Below the pieces are notes generated by a model, which did no database searches, had not been told where the DNA came from, and was given only the letters and a program-made list of their open reading frames with translations. 64,000 nt of DNA. Source: Tubulanus polymorphus (lineage: Eukaryota; Nemertea; Palaeonemertea; Tubulaniformes; Tubulanidae). This document shows positions 9,397-18,953 of this stretch, piece by piece. The position numbers and the translations under genes were made by a program. Numbering within the stretch: position 1 is the stretch's first letter; every line of letters begins with the position of its first letter. The stretch covers positions 7,125,175-7,189,174 of the forward strand of contig NC_134032.1 of NCBI RefSeq assembly GCF_964204645.1, in the 5' to 3' direction.

Positions 9397-9860
9397 TTGT
9401 CTAAGGTACAGGCAGCAGATTGGTACCTGCATATATGCTATCCTTGCTTGGCAGGGTTTAATTGCCTGCTGATCAAGATCATGCCCACACTAACTGTGGC
9501 CGCAGATCATTCATCAGTCTATTACACAGTCCAAGATTTCTTAGGGAGACAAATTGCCGCTGAGCGGCCACCAGTCTATATACTTAGTCAGTCGAATGCA
9601 TCCTGCAACTGACGTTTATGGCAAACTGGCTTCTGATTTCAAATTGCTAGTTTAGGGTTAATTCATTTATTACGTACGCATTAGGGGAGGGGAAGGGGTA
9701 AGTGCAAATTTGCATGTCACTGTAATGCTCAATGTATATGTAAAAATAGCCGATTTTGCATACATGGGGGGGGGGGAGTTGAAAAATTCAAATTGTATGC
9801 GTACGTAATAAATGAATAGTCCCCAACTAATCAAGCTAGTGCCGCGGAACTTTATATGAT
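9397..9860 (+). other. P-element exon relic on the plus strand, split by MITE D
   Basis: Plus-strand sequence GGCAAACTGGCTTCTGATTT plus CAAATTGCTAGTT (before the MITE) and AATCAAGCTAGTGCCGCGGA plus ACTTTATATGATCTT (after it) matches, in order, the transposase exon at 8122-8288. The MITE at 9655-9824 sits exactly between the two halves. The upstream part (9397-9600) resembles 18330-18420. This is an inverted, decayed second copy. Confidence 0.65.
9655..9824. repeat. MITE copy D
   Basis: GGGTTAATTCATTTATTACG then TACGCATTAGGGGAGGGGAA at the left; GTATGCGTACGTAATAAATG then AATAGTCCCC at the right. Inserted within a P-element exon relic, between bases corresponding to TTGCTAGTTA and CCAACTGATC of the intact exon. 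Confidence 0.85.
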
Positions 9861-10128
9861 CTTATGAGAGGGATAATTTGCAAACTATCAAATTGGCTCA
9901 ATACAAACAATGTATCTGATTGGCTAGATATATAGACTTGTGGTAGTCAAGTGGCAACTTTTCCGCTCAAGAAATCGGTGCCATGTAAAAGATTTATGAA
10001 GGAACTATGGCCACGGTTAATGTTAGCATGAATGAGCTTTGGCGGGAGGTAATCAAACGCTGGCAAGTGAGGATTTTTAGGTCATAATTGAGAAGGGATA
10101 CTAATTTTTTAAAGCCCACTTAGGGCTA
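9861..10128. other. No gene seen
   Basis: Intron of the P-element gene. No open frame or repeat I can support, apart from the MITE at its right edge. Confidence 0.4.
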
Positions 10129-10292
10129 GGGGTCATTCATTATTACGTACACATCAGGGGAGGGGGAGGGGTCAGTGCAATTGCGTACTGTAATGCTTAA
10201 TTTATATGAATCAATGGCCGATTTTGCGTACAGAGGGGGAGGCAGGTTGAAGAATGTAAATTGTATGCGTACGTAATAAATGAATGATCCCT
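10129..10292. repeat. MITE copy E
   Basis: GGGGTCATTCATTATTACGT at the left and ACGTAATAAATGAATGATCC then C at the right. CTA flanks both sides, consistent with a short target duplication. Interior matches copy D closely. Confidence 0.85.
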
Positions 10293-10311
10293 AGCGGTTG
10301 AATGAACTTAC

Positions 10312-10706
10312 TTCGGGTGCCATTTCATCTGTCTCTTGTCTTGGCATGATAAACTGTCATTTTCGACACGTAAGAACAATTTCAGTGCTTCATTGTCAGG
10401 AATTTTTTCCAAATAGTCGTCCAGCAACTTGATCAGGTCATCGCTATCTTTTTCGCTTAATTCCAGTAAGTCTTTTTTAAGCATTTTGAGTGTTCGTAGT
10501 ATTTACAATATTTACACGTTGAACATTTTGTTCCGACGTCCGAATGAATTATGCGACAATTAATTGATCTTAATCTGGTTTTATCAATCATGCTTTTATA
10601 AGAGGTGTCAGTCGATGTACATTTTTTGCAAGAAGGTAGAAATCCATTACAAATTATCTAACGAATTTTCAGTGTGAACCTGATCATTGATTTTGAACTC
10701 TATTAG
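10312..10706 (-). pseudogene. P-element transposase exon, 3' of the BEL insertion
   Basis: Continues the frame of 17521-17990 across the BEL element (TSD ATTAG). It contains a Cys-rich segment (CKKCTSTDTS... CSTCKYCKYY), then a helical region LKKDLLELSEKDSDDLIKLL and ends MKWHPK at donor GTAAGT (after 10312). Frame changes are needed near 10630 and near 10495, so this part has decayed. Part of the gene model 6474-17990. Confidence 0.65.
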
Positions 10707-11134
10707 TGTGAAGATCAACCGATACGTAAGATTCATGTTCCGTGGCAAAAAATCATTAGGACATTTATTTTCAGACGTCACAAACACGGATGCACGATTA
10801 ACTACAAACAAATAGAAAATTACCATAAATAAATTTGTATAATTATTGACATAAGAGAATATCTTTATATTGGCAATTTACCGTAATATTTGGCTGTCTA
10901 AACCTTCAATTTAAATCTTCACCCTTTACTCAAATACAGCAACACAACCTTACAGGTCTAAATCCATATAACAAGTGACCAAAAATCTCAAAATCTGATA
11001 TATCTATTGAACTATACAAATTCTCAGGCTATAGAATTACCATGACCAGAAACCATGAAATAACAACCATAGAAATATATCAAATACAGTATACAGAATA
11101 CAATAAAGCAGAATTTCAGGAATTATTCCTTACA
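10707..11134 (-). repeat. BEL/Pao 3' LTR
   Basis: 428 bp, TGTGAAGATC...CCTTACA on the plus strand; identical to 17093-17520 except three substitutions (GGCAA/AGCAA, CTCAAAAT/CTCAATAT, ATTCTCAG/ATTATCAG). Preceded by ATTAG. Confidence 0.95.
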
Positions 11135-11146
11135 TACCCGCCCCCT
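11135..11146 (-). other. Polypurine tract next to the 3' LTR
   Basis: On the coding strand AGGGGGCGGGTA lies directly before the 3' LTR, as expected for the plus-strand primer of an LTR retrotransposon. Confidence 0.7.
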
Positions 11147-11243
11147 AATTGAGAAACTCAATTAACATAATAACGATAATGTCCAAAAACAAAAACCTAT
11201 TCTTGACTGTTAAGCACGATGAATCTAAAGTAACAAAGAGAAT

Positions 11244-13220
11244 CTAAAGTTTAATTTCATTTTCGACGAGAACGCACAGCTTATCAATAGGACGCTGAAA
11301 AATAGTACCCTTTGCCGTTCTTACTGAAGCCGAACGAACAAAACCTTTTCGATCACGATGGACTTCTGAAATACGCGATAGAGTCCACGAGTTACGGATG
11401 GATCCATCGACGATGAAGACAATATCTCCAACACATACGTTTCGTTTCGCAGTATTCCATTTACTGCGAATCTGCAGGAGATGCAAATACTCAGATGTCC
11501 ACCGCTTCCAGAAAACATTCGCAATATGCTGAACTTGCCTCCAACGACGTCGAGTATATAAATCGGATTTGTCAAATAGTCCGGGAGGAAAAGTAGATCC
11601 TTTGTGTAACAGTAATAGGTGATTCGGGGTTAAAGGTTGTAGATCATTTGGATCATTTGATAACGTAGATATAGGTCGACTATTCAAAATCGACTCGACC
11701 TCACAGAACAATGTGGATAAATTATCATCATTTAGATTTGAACCTTGTTCTTTCATCAATGAAAACAAGATTTTACGGACGGAACGAATGAGGCGTTCCC
11801 ATACACCTCCAAAGTGACTCGCACCTGGAGGATTAAAAATCCACTTGACATTGTTCTGCAATAAGAAATCATGGATTTGGTCCTTATTCCAACAATCAAT
11901 ATTCCTCTGTAGCTCTCGATTGGTTCCAACAAAATTGGTTCCATTATCAGATCGAATTAGACGTACATTTCCACGTCGTGCGATAAATCTGCGATAAGCG
12001 TTAATACAACCAGATGTGTCCAGAGTAGGCGAGACCTCCAAATGAACAGCCCTAGTTACCAGGCAGGTGAAGATAACACCATAACGCTTCTCAATACAAC
12101 GACCCCGTTTTACCTCAAACGGGCCAAAGTAATCTGTTCCCGTATTAGTAAATGGCGGATTGTCAGGCAACAATCGCTCTTGAGGAAGATCTGCCATCTT
12201 CTGATTACAAACTTGACCACGGTACTTTTTACATAAAACACATTTCCTCGTTATATCCTTAACCAGTTGATTAGCCCTTAAAATCCAGTAACGCTCGCGC
12301 AATCGGGCTAACATTGAGCTTTTACCAAGATGCCCGACCGATGCATGAACACTCAACAATATCAATTTCGACACATGAGAACATCTAGGCAATACAACCG
12401 GATGTCGTTGTTCATATTCAAGAAAATATGCTTTTCTCAGCCGACCACCAACACGGATTATATCGTCTTCTAAAACAGGATCTAGTTGATACAATTGACT
12501 ACCTCTGGGAATCAACTTTCTATCATTTGAACGGAGAATCACTAATTCTTTCCTGAAATAATCTTCCTGTACGCATTTAATAATTGCCAGCTCGGCTCTT
12601 TGAAGATCATCAGTACTCAGCTTATTGGTATTCAATCGTTCAGCATTAGCGTTTTCACCAGAAAGACGTTTACTTACTCTCAACAGCAAACAATCTTTCA
12701 ACCTTAAAAACCATGCAGCGGCACGTTTGAGTCTATGCCAGCTTGAGTAGTAGTTAAATAGATGTTTTATAGGATCATCATCAGAAACCGAAAGTACAGC
12801 ATTAGAAGTCTTCTTCAACTCAACATCATCATCACTCAGGGACCGTAAAACACCGTGTTGACATGGCCACTCAGATATTGGCTTCCAAAGGAACTCCGGG
12901 CCGTGTAACCATACTACTGAGTTTTGTTCTATACAATCCAGTGACAAACCCCTAGACGCATAATCTGCTGGGTTCAGATGACCATCTACAAACTTCCACT
13001 GCTGAATACTTGAACCATCTCTAATTAAATTCACTCTATTCGCTACGAAAGTGTGATAACGAGCAGTCTCATTAGCAATATATTTCAGTACTGCAGTGCT
13101 GTCGCTCCAAAAATATACATTTGAAACACTGTACTCCAATTCTTCCAACATCATCTTATTCATCTTAATCAGTAATGCAGCTGCAGCTAATTCCATCCTA
13201 GGAACTGTCATTTTCTTCAA
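11244..13220 (-). CDS. pol: BEL/Pao pol, RNase H and integrase part
   Basis: 658 codons. The start is the RNase H region (VPRMELAAAALL, then YFWSDSTAVLKYI). An integrase zinc-binding region follows (VGHLGKSSMLARLRERYW, then CVLCKKYRGQ). The rve core shows D in GTDYFGPF, D in IRSDNGTNFVG and E in GVWERLIRSVRK. A C-terminal DUF5641-type domain (WRQVQHIANVFWKRW...VGDIVFIVD) is typical of Pao pol. The open frame begins downstream of a frameshift; the true upstream sequence is the 13226-15796 frame. Enzyme roles: removal of template RNA and insertion of the cDNA. Confidence 0.92.
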   Translation of the reverse strand: MKKMTVPRMELAAAALLIKMNKMMLEELEYSVSNVYFWSDSTAVLKYIANETARYHTFVANRVNLIRDGSSIQQWKFVDGHLNPADYASRGLSLDCIEQNSVVWLHGPEFLWKPISEWPCQHGVLRSLSDDDVELKKTSNAVLSVSDDDPIKHLFNYYSSWHRLKRAAAWFLRLKDCLLLRVSKRLSGENANAERLNTNKLSTDDLQRAELAIIKCVQEDYFRKELVILRSNDRKLIPRGSQLYQLDPVLEDDIIRVGGRLRKAYFLEYEQRHPVVLPRCSHVSKLILLSVHASVGHLGKSSMLARLRERYWILRANQLVKDITRKCVLCKKYRGQVCNQKMADLPQERLLPDNPPFTNTGTDYFGPFEVKRGRCIEKRYGVIFTCLVTRAVHLEVSPTLDTSGCINAYRRFIARRGNVRLIRSDNGTNFVGTNRELQRNIDCWNKDQIHDFLLQNNVKWIFNPPGASHFGGVWERLIRSVRKILFSLMKEQGSNLNDDNLSTLFCEVESILNSRPISTLSNDPNDLQPLTPNHLLLLHKGSTFPPGLFDKSDLYTRRRWRQVQHIANVFWKRWTSEYLHLLQIRSKWNTAKRNVCVGDIVFIVDGSIRNSWTLSRISEVHRDRKGFVRSASVRTAKGTIFQRPIDKLCVLVENEIKL

Positions 13221-13225
13221 AGGAG

Positions 13226-15796
13226 CTACTCTGCTTTTAGCAAATATAAAACAACAATGTACTTGACCATTTCATCTTCAAGGCGCAAATATGATACAGT
13301 GCCGTACCCAACATCACTTGCGTCCGCAAAATGATGCAGCTGACAAGATTTCGAAGAACCATGAAACCATTGAGGTTTGAAGCATCGTGATATAGCCAAC
13401 TCTTCAAGGCCCGGTAAACCTTCCTGCCATTTCTCCCAAACTTTCAGATATTTTTCAGGAATTTCTTCATCCCATGAAAGCTTCTCTCTACATAAGTCCT
13501 GTAGCAGAATTTTCACCGGCAGTTCATATGGGGCAGCAATACCCAAAGGATCATAGACTGTGCTGACCGTTGACAAAATCCCTCTGCGTGTATTTGGTTG
13601 ATGCTTAGAAGTTATCCTGAAGCCATAAGTGTCGTTCTCTATATTCCAGTGGACGCCCAATGCTCTTTCTGTTGGCGAACCAAAATCCAGACTCTTCAAC
13701 TCCTTGCAAGATTTAGCAAGCTCTTCTTCTGGCAAACTTTCAATTACAGAACGATCATTACTTACAAACTTGGTGAGTCGAAAGCCCCCTTCTTTACACA
13801 GAGATATCAGTTTCATCACAAATTCTGGATTTTGACCATCTTGTACACGAGACTTCAAACAGTCATCAACATAGAAGTTTTTCAAGACTGTATTGGTAAC
13901 TTCTACTTCATACTTGCTAACGTTGTCAGTGGCTGTCCGGCGTAAAGCCCAGTTAGAACAACTCGGGGATGAGATTGCCCCAAATAAGTGAAATAACATA
14001 CGGAATGGTATGGCTTTCTTGTTCAAATCACCATCCGGCCACCATAAGAATCTCAAGCAGTCTTTATCATCCGGTGCAACCCTTACTCTATAAAACATAG
14101 ATTCTATATCTGCCATTATTGCGGTTCTTTCTTGTCTGAAACGTATCAACACACCAACCAAAGTGTTAGTCAAATCTGGCCCTTGTAACAATTGAGAATT
14201 CAAAGACACTCCACCATAAAGTGCAGGACAATCGAAAACGACACGGACTTTTTCAGGTTTTTTGGGGTGATATACCCCGTGATGAGGTATATACCATATA
14301 CGACCATTTTCCAAACGCAAATCTTCATTAGGAACCTGTTCCGCGTAGCCTTTAGCCAATATATTGTCCATAAAGACATTATAGTCATGTCGAAACTTGT
14401 CATTTTTCAACAGCTTATTTTCCAGATTTGACAGTCGTTTCTCAGCATGCCGAATATTATTGGGAAACCTCAAATTCTTGTCACGCCATGGCATTGGTAA
14501 TTGGTACTGTCCATTCTCTATTTTTACATTGGACTCCATCATCGTCATAAATTTATGATCTTCAACTGACCATTGTTTTTTATCTTCAGCAATTCGCTCA
14601 GGAAAGTCAAAATCTATAGCTTCCTGAACCAATTGATCAAGAGAACTCACAGCACAGCTGATTTTGTCAACAGTGTCGGTAACTATATCATCGTCTTCAT
14701 CACCAGATCTAATAACATTCCAGGCGACCCATCCTAGTCTAGTTCTGGAAGCATGTGGTGATCCAGCTGGGCCTGTCCGTAACTCGAACGGTGTGTATGC
14801 ATCCGCAATATTATTGCCAATCAACAGACCAATTTCTGCATCTATCTTAGGCAATTTAACATCACTCATGTGCGACCATTTACGGATGTCATCTTCTGTT
14901 GGCACATGCAGTGGTGAAACTGGCATCTGCTCTGTAGTATAAACAGCAGGCATGAAAACTACGTCTTCAGTTTCCAAACCTCTGACTTCTAAACAATGAA
15001 CAATCTGAGTATCAAGCATTGTAGACCTCGCCATAGTGTCGAGATTCAATCTCACTTTCTTGCCAATACCGCCGATCTGCTTCAACAACGACGAAGTACA
15101 AAAAGAAATACTACTTCCAGGATCTAGGAAGGCGAAAGTTATCACTTCTGGAATTCTTCCCTTCACTTTCACTCTAACTGGAAGTATAGCCATAGTACAG
15201 AATCCATCTGTCTTCTTTTCACCATCATTTATGGCGCCACAGGGAATTCCATCTTTTACATCTGATATCGTGTTCTGATTATGATCTCTTCGTGTCATAA
15301 TTGCTGGGTTTTCAGGAAGTGACCTAGAATCATCATGCAGTACACTTGGATGCAACCGTTTACATATATCACAGTTCATCTTCAATCTACAATTTCTCTT
15401 CTGATGTCCAGATCGGAGACAACCCCAACAGAGGCCTTTTCTTTTAAGAAAAGATATTTTTTCTTCAAAGACCACATTAGACAGGTCTTTACAATCATTT
15501 AATACATGATCGCCAGCGCAGTATATACATGGTTTCTTCAATGCAAGATTAAATGAGTTTTGTTGATTCGTATGAGAAATGCTCCCCGTCTGTGCAGCAA
15601 CAGTATTTCGGCTACCCTGTGATATTCGCAGAGACTTTTTGTCTTTCTTCTGATCTAACGCAGCAGCCATCATATCTTTACCAAAAATCGGGTCGTTCAC
15701 CTTTTTTGACTCCTTCCGTACAAAACTCACTAAGGTATTCAGATTTATAGTATTACCAGCAGAGCGCGTTGTCTGTACTGTACTATAGTTCTCCAT
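13226..15796 (-). CDS. pol: BEL/Pao gag end, protease and reverse transcriptase
   Basis: 856 codons. Residues about 90-150 hold three CCHC-like Cys/His groups (CIYCAGDHVLNDC, CWGCLRSGHQKRNC, CDICKRLHPSVLH). The aspartic protease region has FLDPGSSISFC; Pro stands where Ser or Thr is usual, which could lower or abolish activity. The reverse transcriptase shows RVVFDCPA, then the active-site YVDD in NFYVDDCLKS, then the RNase H start (HHFADASDVGYG). The frame is offset from gag (stop at 15745) and from the next pol part by one frameshift each. Family length suggests a single gag-pol polyprotein originally. Confidence 0.9.
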   Translation of the reverse strand: MENYSTVQTTRSAGNTINLNTLVSFVRKESKKVNDPIFGKDMMAAALDQKKDKKSLRISQGSRNTVAAQTGSISHTNQQNSFNLALKKPCIYCAGDHVLNDCKDLSNVVFEEKISFLKRKGLCWGCLRSGHQKRNCRLKMNCDICKRLHPSVLHDDSRSLPENPAIMTRRDHNQNTISDVKDGIPCGAINDGEKKTDGFCTMAILPVRVKVKGRIPEVITFAFLDPGSSISFCTSSLLKQIGGIGKKVRLNLDTMARSTMLDTQIVHCLEVRGLETEDVVFMPAVYTTEQMPVSPLHVPTEDDIRKWSHMSDVKLPKIDAEIGLLIGNNIADAYTPFELRTGPAGSPHASRTRLGWVAWNVIRSGDEDDDIVTDTVDKISCAVSSLDQLVQEAIDFDFPERIAEDKKQWSVEDHKFMTMMESNVKIENGQYQLPMPWRDKNLRFPNNIRHAEKRLSNLENKLLKNDKFRHDYNVFMDNILAKGYAEQVPNEDLRLENGRIWYIPHHGVYHPKKPEKVRVVFDCPALYGGVSLNSQLLQGPDLTNTLVGVLIRFRQERTAIMADIESMFYRVRVAPDDKDCLRFLWWPDGDLNKKAIPFRMLFHLFGAISSPSCSNWALRRTATDNVSKYEVEVTNTVLKNFYVDDCLKSRVQDGQNPEFVMKLISLCKEGGFRLTKFVSNDRSVIESLPEEELAKSCKELKSLDFGSPTERALGVHWNIENDTYGFRITSKHQPNTRRGILSTVSTVYDPLGIAAPYELPVKILLQDLCREKLSWDEEIPEKYLKVWEKWQEGLPGLEELAISRCFKPQWFHGSSKSCQLHHFADASDVGYGTVSYLRLEDEMVKYIVVLYLLKAE

Positions 15797-17076
15797 CTAT
15801 CTTGAAGCGACCATGGTAATTTACCCACCAACTTCCTCAGATTGTCAGGGTACTCAAGAAGTTTCAATGCATCTATATCTTTCACAGCATTCTCTACTTC
15901 TAACAAGAAAATCGAGAATTCGTCCAAGCCTTTACTGTTGTCTGACTTAATCATAGGCCAGTTTATAGCTTTCTTTAACAAAGCATTTGCAATGATCGCC
16001 GAGTCACCGTATCGTTCTTCAAACTCTGTAAGAACAGCTTGATATCCTCGTGTTGAACCAATATAGCTAAGACCTGTTACAATTCTATTTGCCTCACCAA
16101 TTGTGAATTGTTCGAGAAAGTTTAGCCGTTCATCGTCGTCGTCCGTATTCTCAGCAATTCTAGAATTGAACTGACGGATGAAACGCCGGTATTCAAGAGG
16201 ATTTCCGTCAAATTTTTTTATTTCAACAAACGGCTTTTTGATATGCTTCACAATCGAATCTAGACCTCTTGGTTCCGCATTAACAACGCTTCCGACATCA
16301 GATGGCATGAACGTAGTAGCACGTGGATTCAAAGGTCTGTAAGAACCATCATTTTCAGCTATTTCATTTTTCAGAAATGTAGGAAATGGTTCGGGAAGGA
16401 ACGATTTATCATCAATCATTGACTTATTCGATTCCCTATCTAAAAGTGTTTCAATCACGTTACTCTTCGCTTCACTAACTTCCAGCTGCGTATTCAAATC
16501 TAAAAACTCTTCTTGTTGTTTCAGCCGCAATTTCTCAAGCTCAAGAGTCTGTTTTTTCTTCATACTATTCAGCAAGACATTAAGCTCTGCTTTTCTCTGT
16601 TCTTCTTTCAAACGAGCAGATATTATGGAGCTACCCTTACTCAAATCAGAGCGTACTGAACTAGCTTTTGATCTAACAGACTTCCTGGATTCAGCAGACC
16701 GTTTCGATCTTGCGAGTACCGACAAAGTATTTTCAGCCGCCATTTTGACTTGGTTGAAGTATGTATTCATCTCGTTACTTTCGACCGACAAATTCTCTTT
16801 TTCTTTAGAACTGAGTAGAAGACAGTACTCATCTGAAACTTGCAAGAAATTCTCGTACGTCTTGATCCAGTCTTTGTATGAATTCTGGACAACATCATAG
16901 TCACTGTGCTCAATAACTGACAGAAGAGTACTAGACAGGTTGTTCAGCTTCTTCAGGAGACTTTTTCTATCTTTCAGTTTATTCTCCTTCTGGTATTCGA
17001 CACCTTTTTCGGTCAGCGACCTATTTCTTGTTTCTTTTGGCCTAACATCTTGTTGGCCAGTTGCTGCTGTAGCCAT
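15745..17076 (-). CDS. gag: BEL/Pao gag (N-terminal part)
   Basis: 443 codons, ATG only 16 bp after the 5' LTR on the coding strand. A long charged coiled-coil region (about 130-215, rich in Lys/Glu/Leu) is followed by the Pao gag core (KFDGNPLEYRRFIRQFNS, then RLNFLEQFTIGEAN) at about 285-340. The C-terminal residues after PWSLQDRW come from a frameshift; the natural continuation is in the 13226-15796 frame. Structural protein of the retrotransposon particle. Confidence 0.9.
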   Translation of the reverse strand: MATAATGQQDVRPKETRNRSLTEKGVEYQKENKLKDRKSLLKKLNNLSSTLLSVIEHSDYDVVQNSYKDWIKTYENFLQVSDEYCLLLSSKEKENLSVESNEMNTYFNQVKMAAENTLSVLARSKRSAESRKSVRSKASSVRSDLSKGSSIISARLKEEQRKAELNVLLNSMKKKQTLELEKLRLKQQEEFLDLNTQLEVSEAKSNVIETLLDRESNKSMIDDKSFLPEPFPTFLKNEIAENDGSYRPLNPRATTFMPSDVGSVVNAEPRGLDSIVKHIKKPFVEIKKFDGNPLEYRRFIRQFNSRIAENTDDDDERLNFLEQFTIGEANRIVTGLSYIGSTRGYQAVLTEFEERYGDSAIIANALLKKAINWPMIKSDNSKGLDEFSIFLLEVENAVKDIDALKLLEYPDNLRKLVGKLPWSLQDRWRTIVQYRQRALLVIL

Positions 17077-17092
17077 TATTACGTTAATAAAA

Positions 17093-17520
17093 TGTGAAGA
17101 TCAACCGATACGTAAGATTCATGTTCCGTGGCAAAAAATCATTAGGACATTTATTTTCAGACGTCACAAACACGGATGCACGATTAACTACAAACAAATA
17201 GAAAATTACCATAAATAAATTTGTATAATTATTGACATAAGAGAATATCTTTATATTAGCAATTTACCGTAATATTTGGCTGTCTAAACCTTCAATTTAA
17301 ATCTTCACCCTTTACTCAAATACAGCAACACAACCTTACAGGTCTAAATCCATATAACAAGTGACCAAAAATCTCAATATCTGATATATCTATTGAACTA
17401 TACAAATTATCAGGCTATAGAATTACCATGACCAGAAACCATGAAATAACAACCATAGAAATATATCAAATACAGTATACAGAATACAATAAAGCAGAAT
17501 TTCAGGAATTATTCCTTACA
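17093..17520 (-). repeat. BEL/Pao 5' LTR
   Basis: 428 bp, 99% identical to the LTR at 10707-11134. Followed on the plus strand by ATTAG (17521-17525), the second copy of the target duplication. Transcription of the element would start within it and read toward lower coordinates. Confidence 0.95.
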
Positions 17521-17990
17521 ATTAGATTGATAGTCCGATGCAAAACCGTCAAAGTTACTTTGAAATCCGACTGAATGTTGATTTCTTTGCAGACTTTGGC
17601 TGCATTCGTTGAATTTCCGCAACAAAAAGTTCCGATATTCATATTGGTGACATTTTTCTCGAAGAGAAAATATCCATCAGGGAGCTCCACTGATTGCATT
17701 CGAAAATCACGTTTCTCATTTATCAAAAGCGATGGCGATTGTGTCTGCATCGTCAGACCAAGAAGATATTTGTACCTTTTTCCATTTTCTCTTAAACGCG
17801 CGATTTTAACTTGAGGATAAAGTTCCTTGACTTTTTTCGTTAACTTTACTGATGAACATGGAATTAGTTTTAAAATATCTTCGTATTTCAACTTCGAAAA
17901 ATTGCTTTCTTTACAATTTTTCAGCAACCTGTAAATTGTAAATACAGAGAAATGGGAAAATGCACAACTATGTATATATGGGTTCATCAT
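17521..17990 (-). pseudogene. P-element transposase, N-terminal part
   Basis: Open for about 157 codons up to the BEL junction. Reading TVLHRTINLI and continuing at 10706 keeps the frame, so the BEL element interrupts the coding sequence. The peptide has no full THAP signature; an upstream exon could hold it. Start uncertain: the ATG at 17990 overlaps the edge of a MITE relic. Part of the gene model 6474-17990. Confidence 0.55.
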
Positions 17991-18141
17991 TTATTACATA
18001 CGTGTGAGAGCATATTTTGTTACCACAATCAATTGCAAAGTTGTAGCTCATAGTTGAATATTGAATTTGTAAGATTGTTGAGCATTTCAACCCCTTTCCA
18101 AGTGACCCCTAGTTTACATAATGATAAATGAACGATCCCCA
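17975..18141. repeat. Diverged MITE of the ACGTACGC family
   Basis: GGGTTCATCATTTATTACAT at the left and ATAAATGAACGATCCCC at the right; interior diverged. Directly followed by the P-element relic AACTGATCAAGCTAGTG, the same junction as seen for MITE D at 9824. Confidence 0.6.
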
Positions 18142-18480
18142 ACTGATCAAGCTAGTGCAGCGGAACTTTATATGATCTTTTGCGTGCGAAATAAATGAAT
18201 GAACCCAAATCATACGCCTACTTGGTTCCATTGTTGTGAGATTGACTGAATTGATTGAATGGATATTCGAACAACAGTGGAATCAGAGTCGTGTATTATT
18301 TGAACCTGCAATAATTTTAAAAGTATTCGTGCAGGAAAGGAAACCAGCTGAGATAAAACCTGGTATAACAATACGTCCTCACTTGCCAGGGTTAGATTAC
18401 CTGCTGATGAAGATCATGTGAACAGAAACGTGGCAAACACTGGTTTTCGATTTCGAATTGCTAGTTATCCAACTGATAAC
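18142..18480 (+). other. P-element exon relic on the plus strand
   Basis: ACTGATCAAGCTAGTGCAGC plus GGAACTTTATATGATCTT, and further right GGCAAACACTGGTTTTCGAT plus TTCGAATTGCTAGTTATCC, match two parts of the transposase exon at 8122-8288, in plus orientation and in shuffled order. A MITE-type end (AAATAAATGAATGAACCC) lies near 18190-18207. Confidence 0.6.
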
Positions 18481-18950
18481 TTGTGTCTTACAATAAAATG
18501 AAAATAAAGATATGAGAATTCTTGTGTTAAATCTTTTGATAAAACTTCAATGTATATAGGCCTACAGATCAAATGAGGATGCTGAAAGGTTGAGGAGTGG
18601 ATTTCTCCATATCAAAGTTCAGGCCTACACGCATGGTAGCATGCTCATGTAATGCCATGTGCTGAAACTTGGTAAAGTTGACTCGTCGTTTTCAAATGTT
18701 CATGGACTTGCCTCGGACACCGATTACTAGTGAAGTTTGAACTTGTTGGATACAACCGACCACCTCGTGCGCTGCGTCATTCCAAAATCCCGTTTCGAAT
18801 CCAACGGATTATTCAAAAGTGGCGCATGCGCAATAATAAAAATTAAAATCCCGAAATAGATAAAATAGACCGTCAGGTAGCGACTCCTGGCATTACAATT
18901 GTAGTTACGTGTTCTCGAACGTAGGAGAGATCGTCTGAAGTATCAACGAT
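18481..18950. other. No gene seen
   Basis: About 470 bp with no defensible frame, RNA gene or repeat end. Confidence 0.4.
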
Positions 18951-18953
18951 GAA

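Larger units (their letters stand above)
10707..17520 (-). mobile_element. Complete BEL/Pao LTR retrotransposon, 6814 bp
   Basis: Two 428-bp LTRs (10707-11134 and 17093-17520) begin TG and end CA. They differ at only 3 positions by my reading. The direct repeat ATTAG at 10702-10706 and 17521-17525 is the 5-bp target duplication typical of BEL/Pao. Genes read on the minus strand: gag 17076-15745, pol first part 15796-13226, pol second part 13220-11244. Two frameshifts (about 15790 and 13250) break the gag-pol frame. It is inserted in the coding sequence of the P-element transposase. LTR identity of about 99.3% suggests a recent insertion. Confidence 0.95.
6474..17990 (-). pseudogene. P-element transposase gene, eight coding blocks, split by a BEL/Pao insertion
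   Basis: Coding blocks on the minus strand: 17990-17521, 10706-10312, 8987-8747, 8504-8408, 8288-8122, 8045-7914, 7773-7519 and 6779-6474. From 10312 onward each join has AG/GT borders and keeps phase. Recognisable family features, in order: a Cys-rich N-terminal part; MKWHP at the end of the second block; LPSGRLL and LIFDEMSIQ (8987-8747); LGFxx-type FMGNTGFRL and ASAAELY (8288-8122); MDGAQCNR (8045-7914); IRNNVLKSG and LTEKHINP (7773-7519); IEFLN and LRDP-like residues (6779-6474). It is dead: the BEL element splits the first part, the block at 10312-10706 needs a frameshift, and an in-frame TAA lies at 8945-8947. No THAP domain or terminal repeats were found. Confidence 0.8.

Noticed and set aside
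12042-15750. Several plus-strand frames of 60-115 codons
   Set aside because: They are shadows of the BEL pol and gag genes on the other strand.
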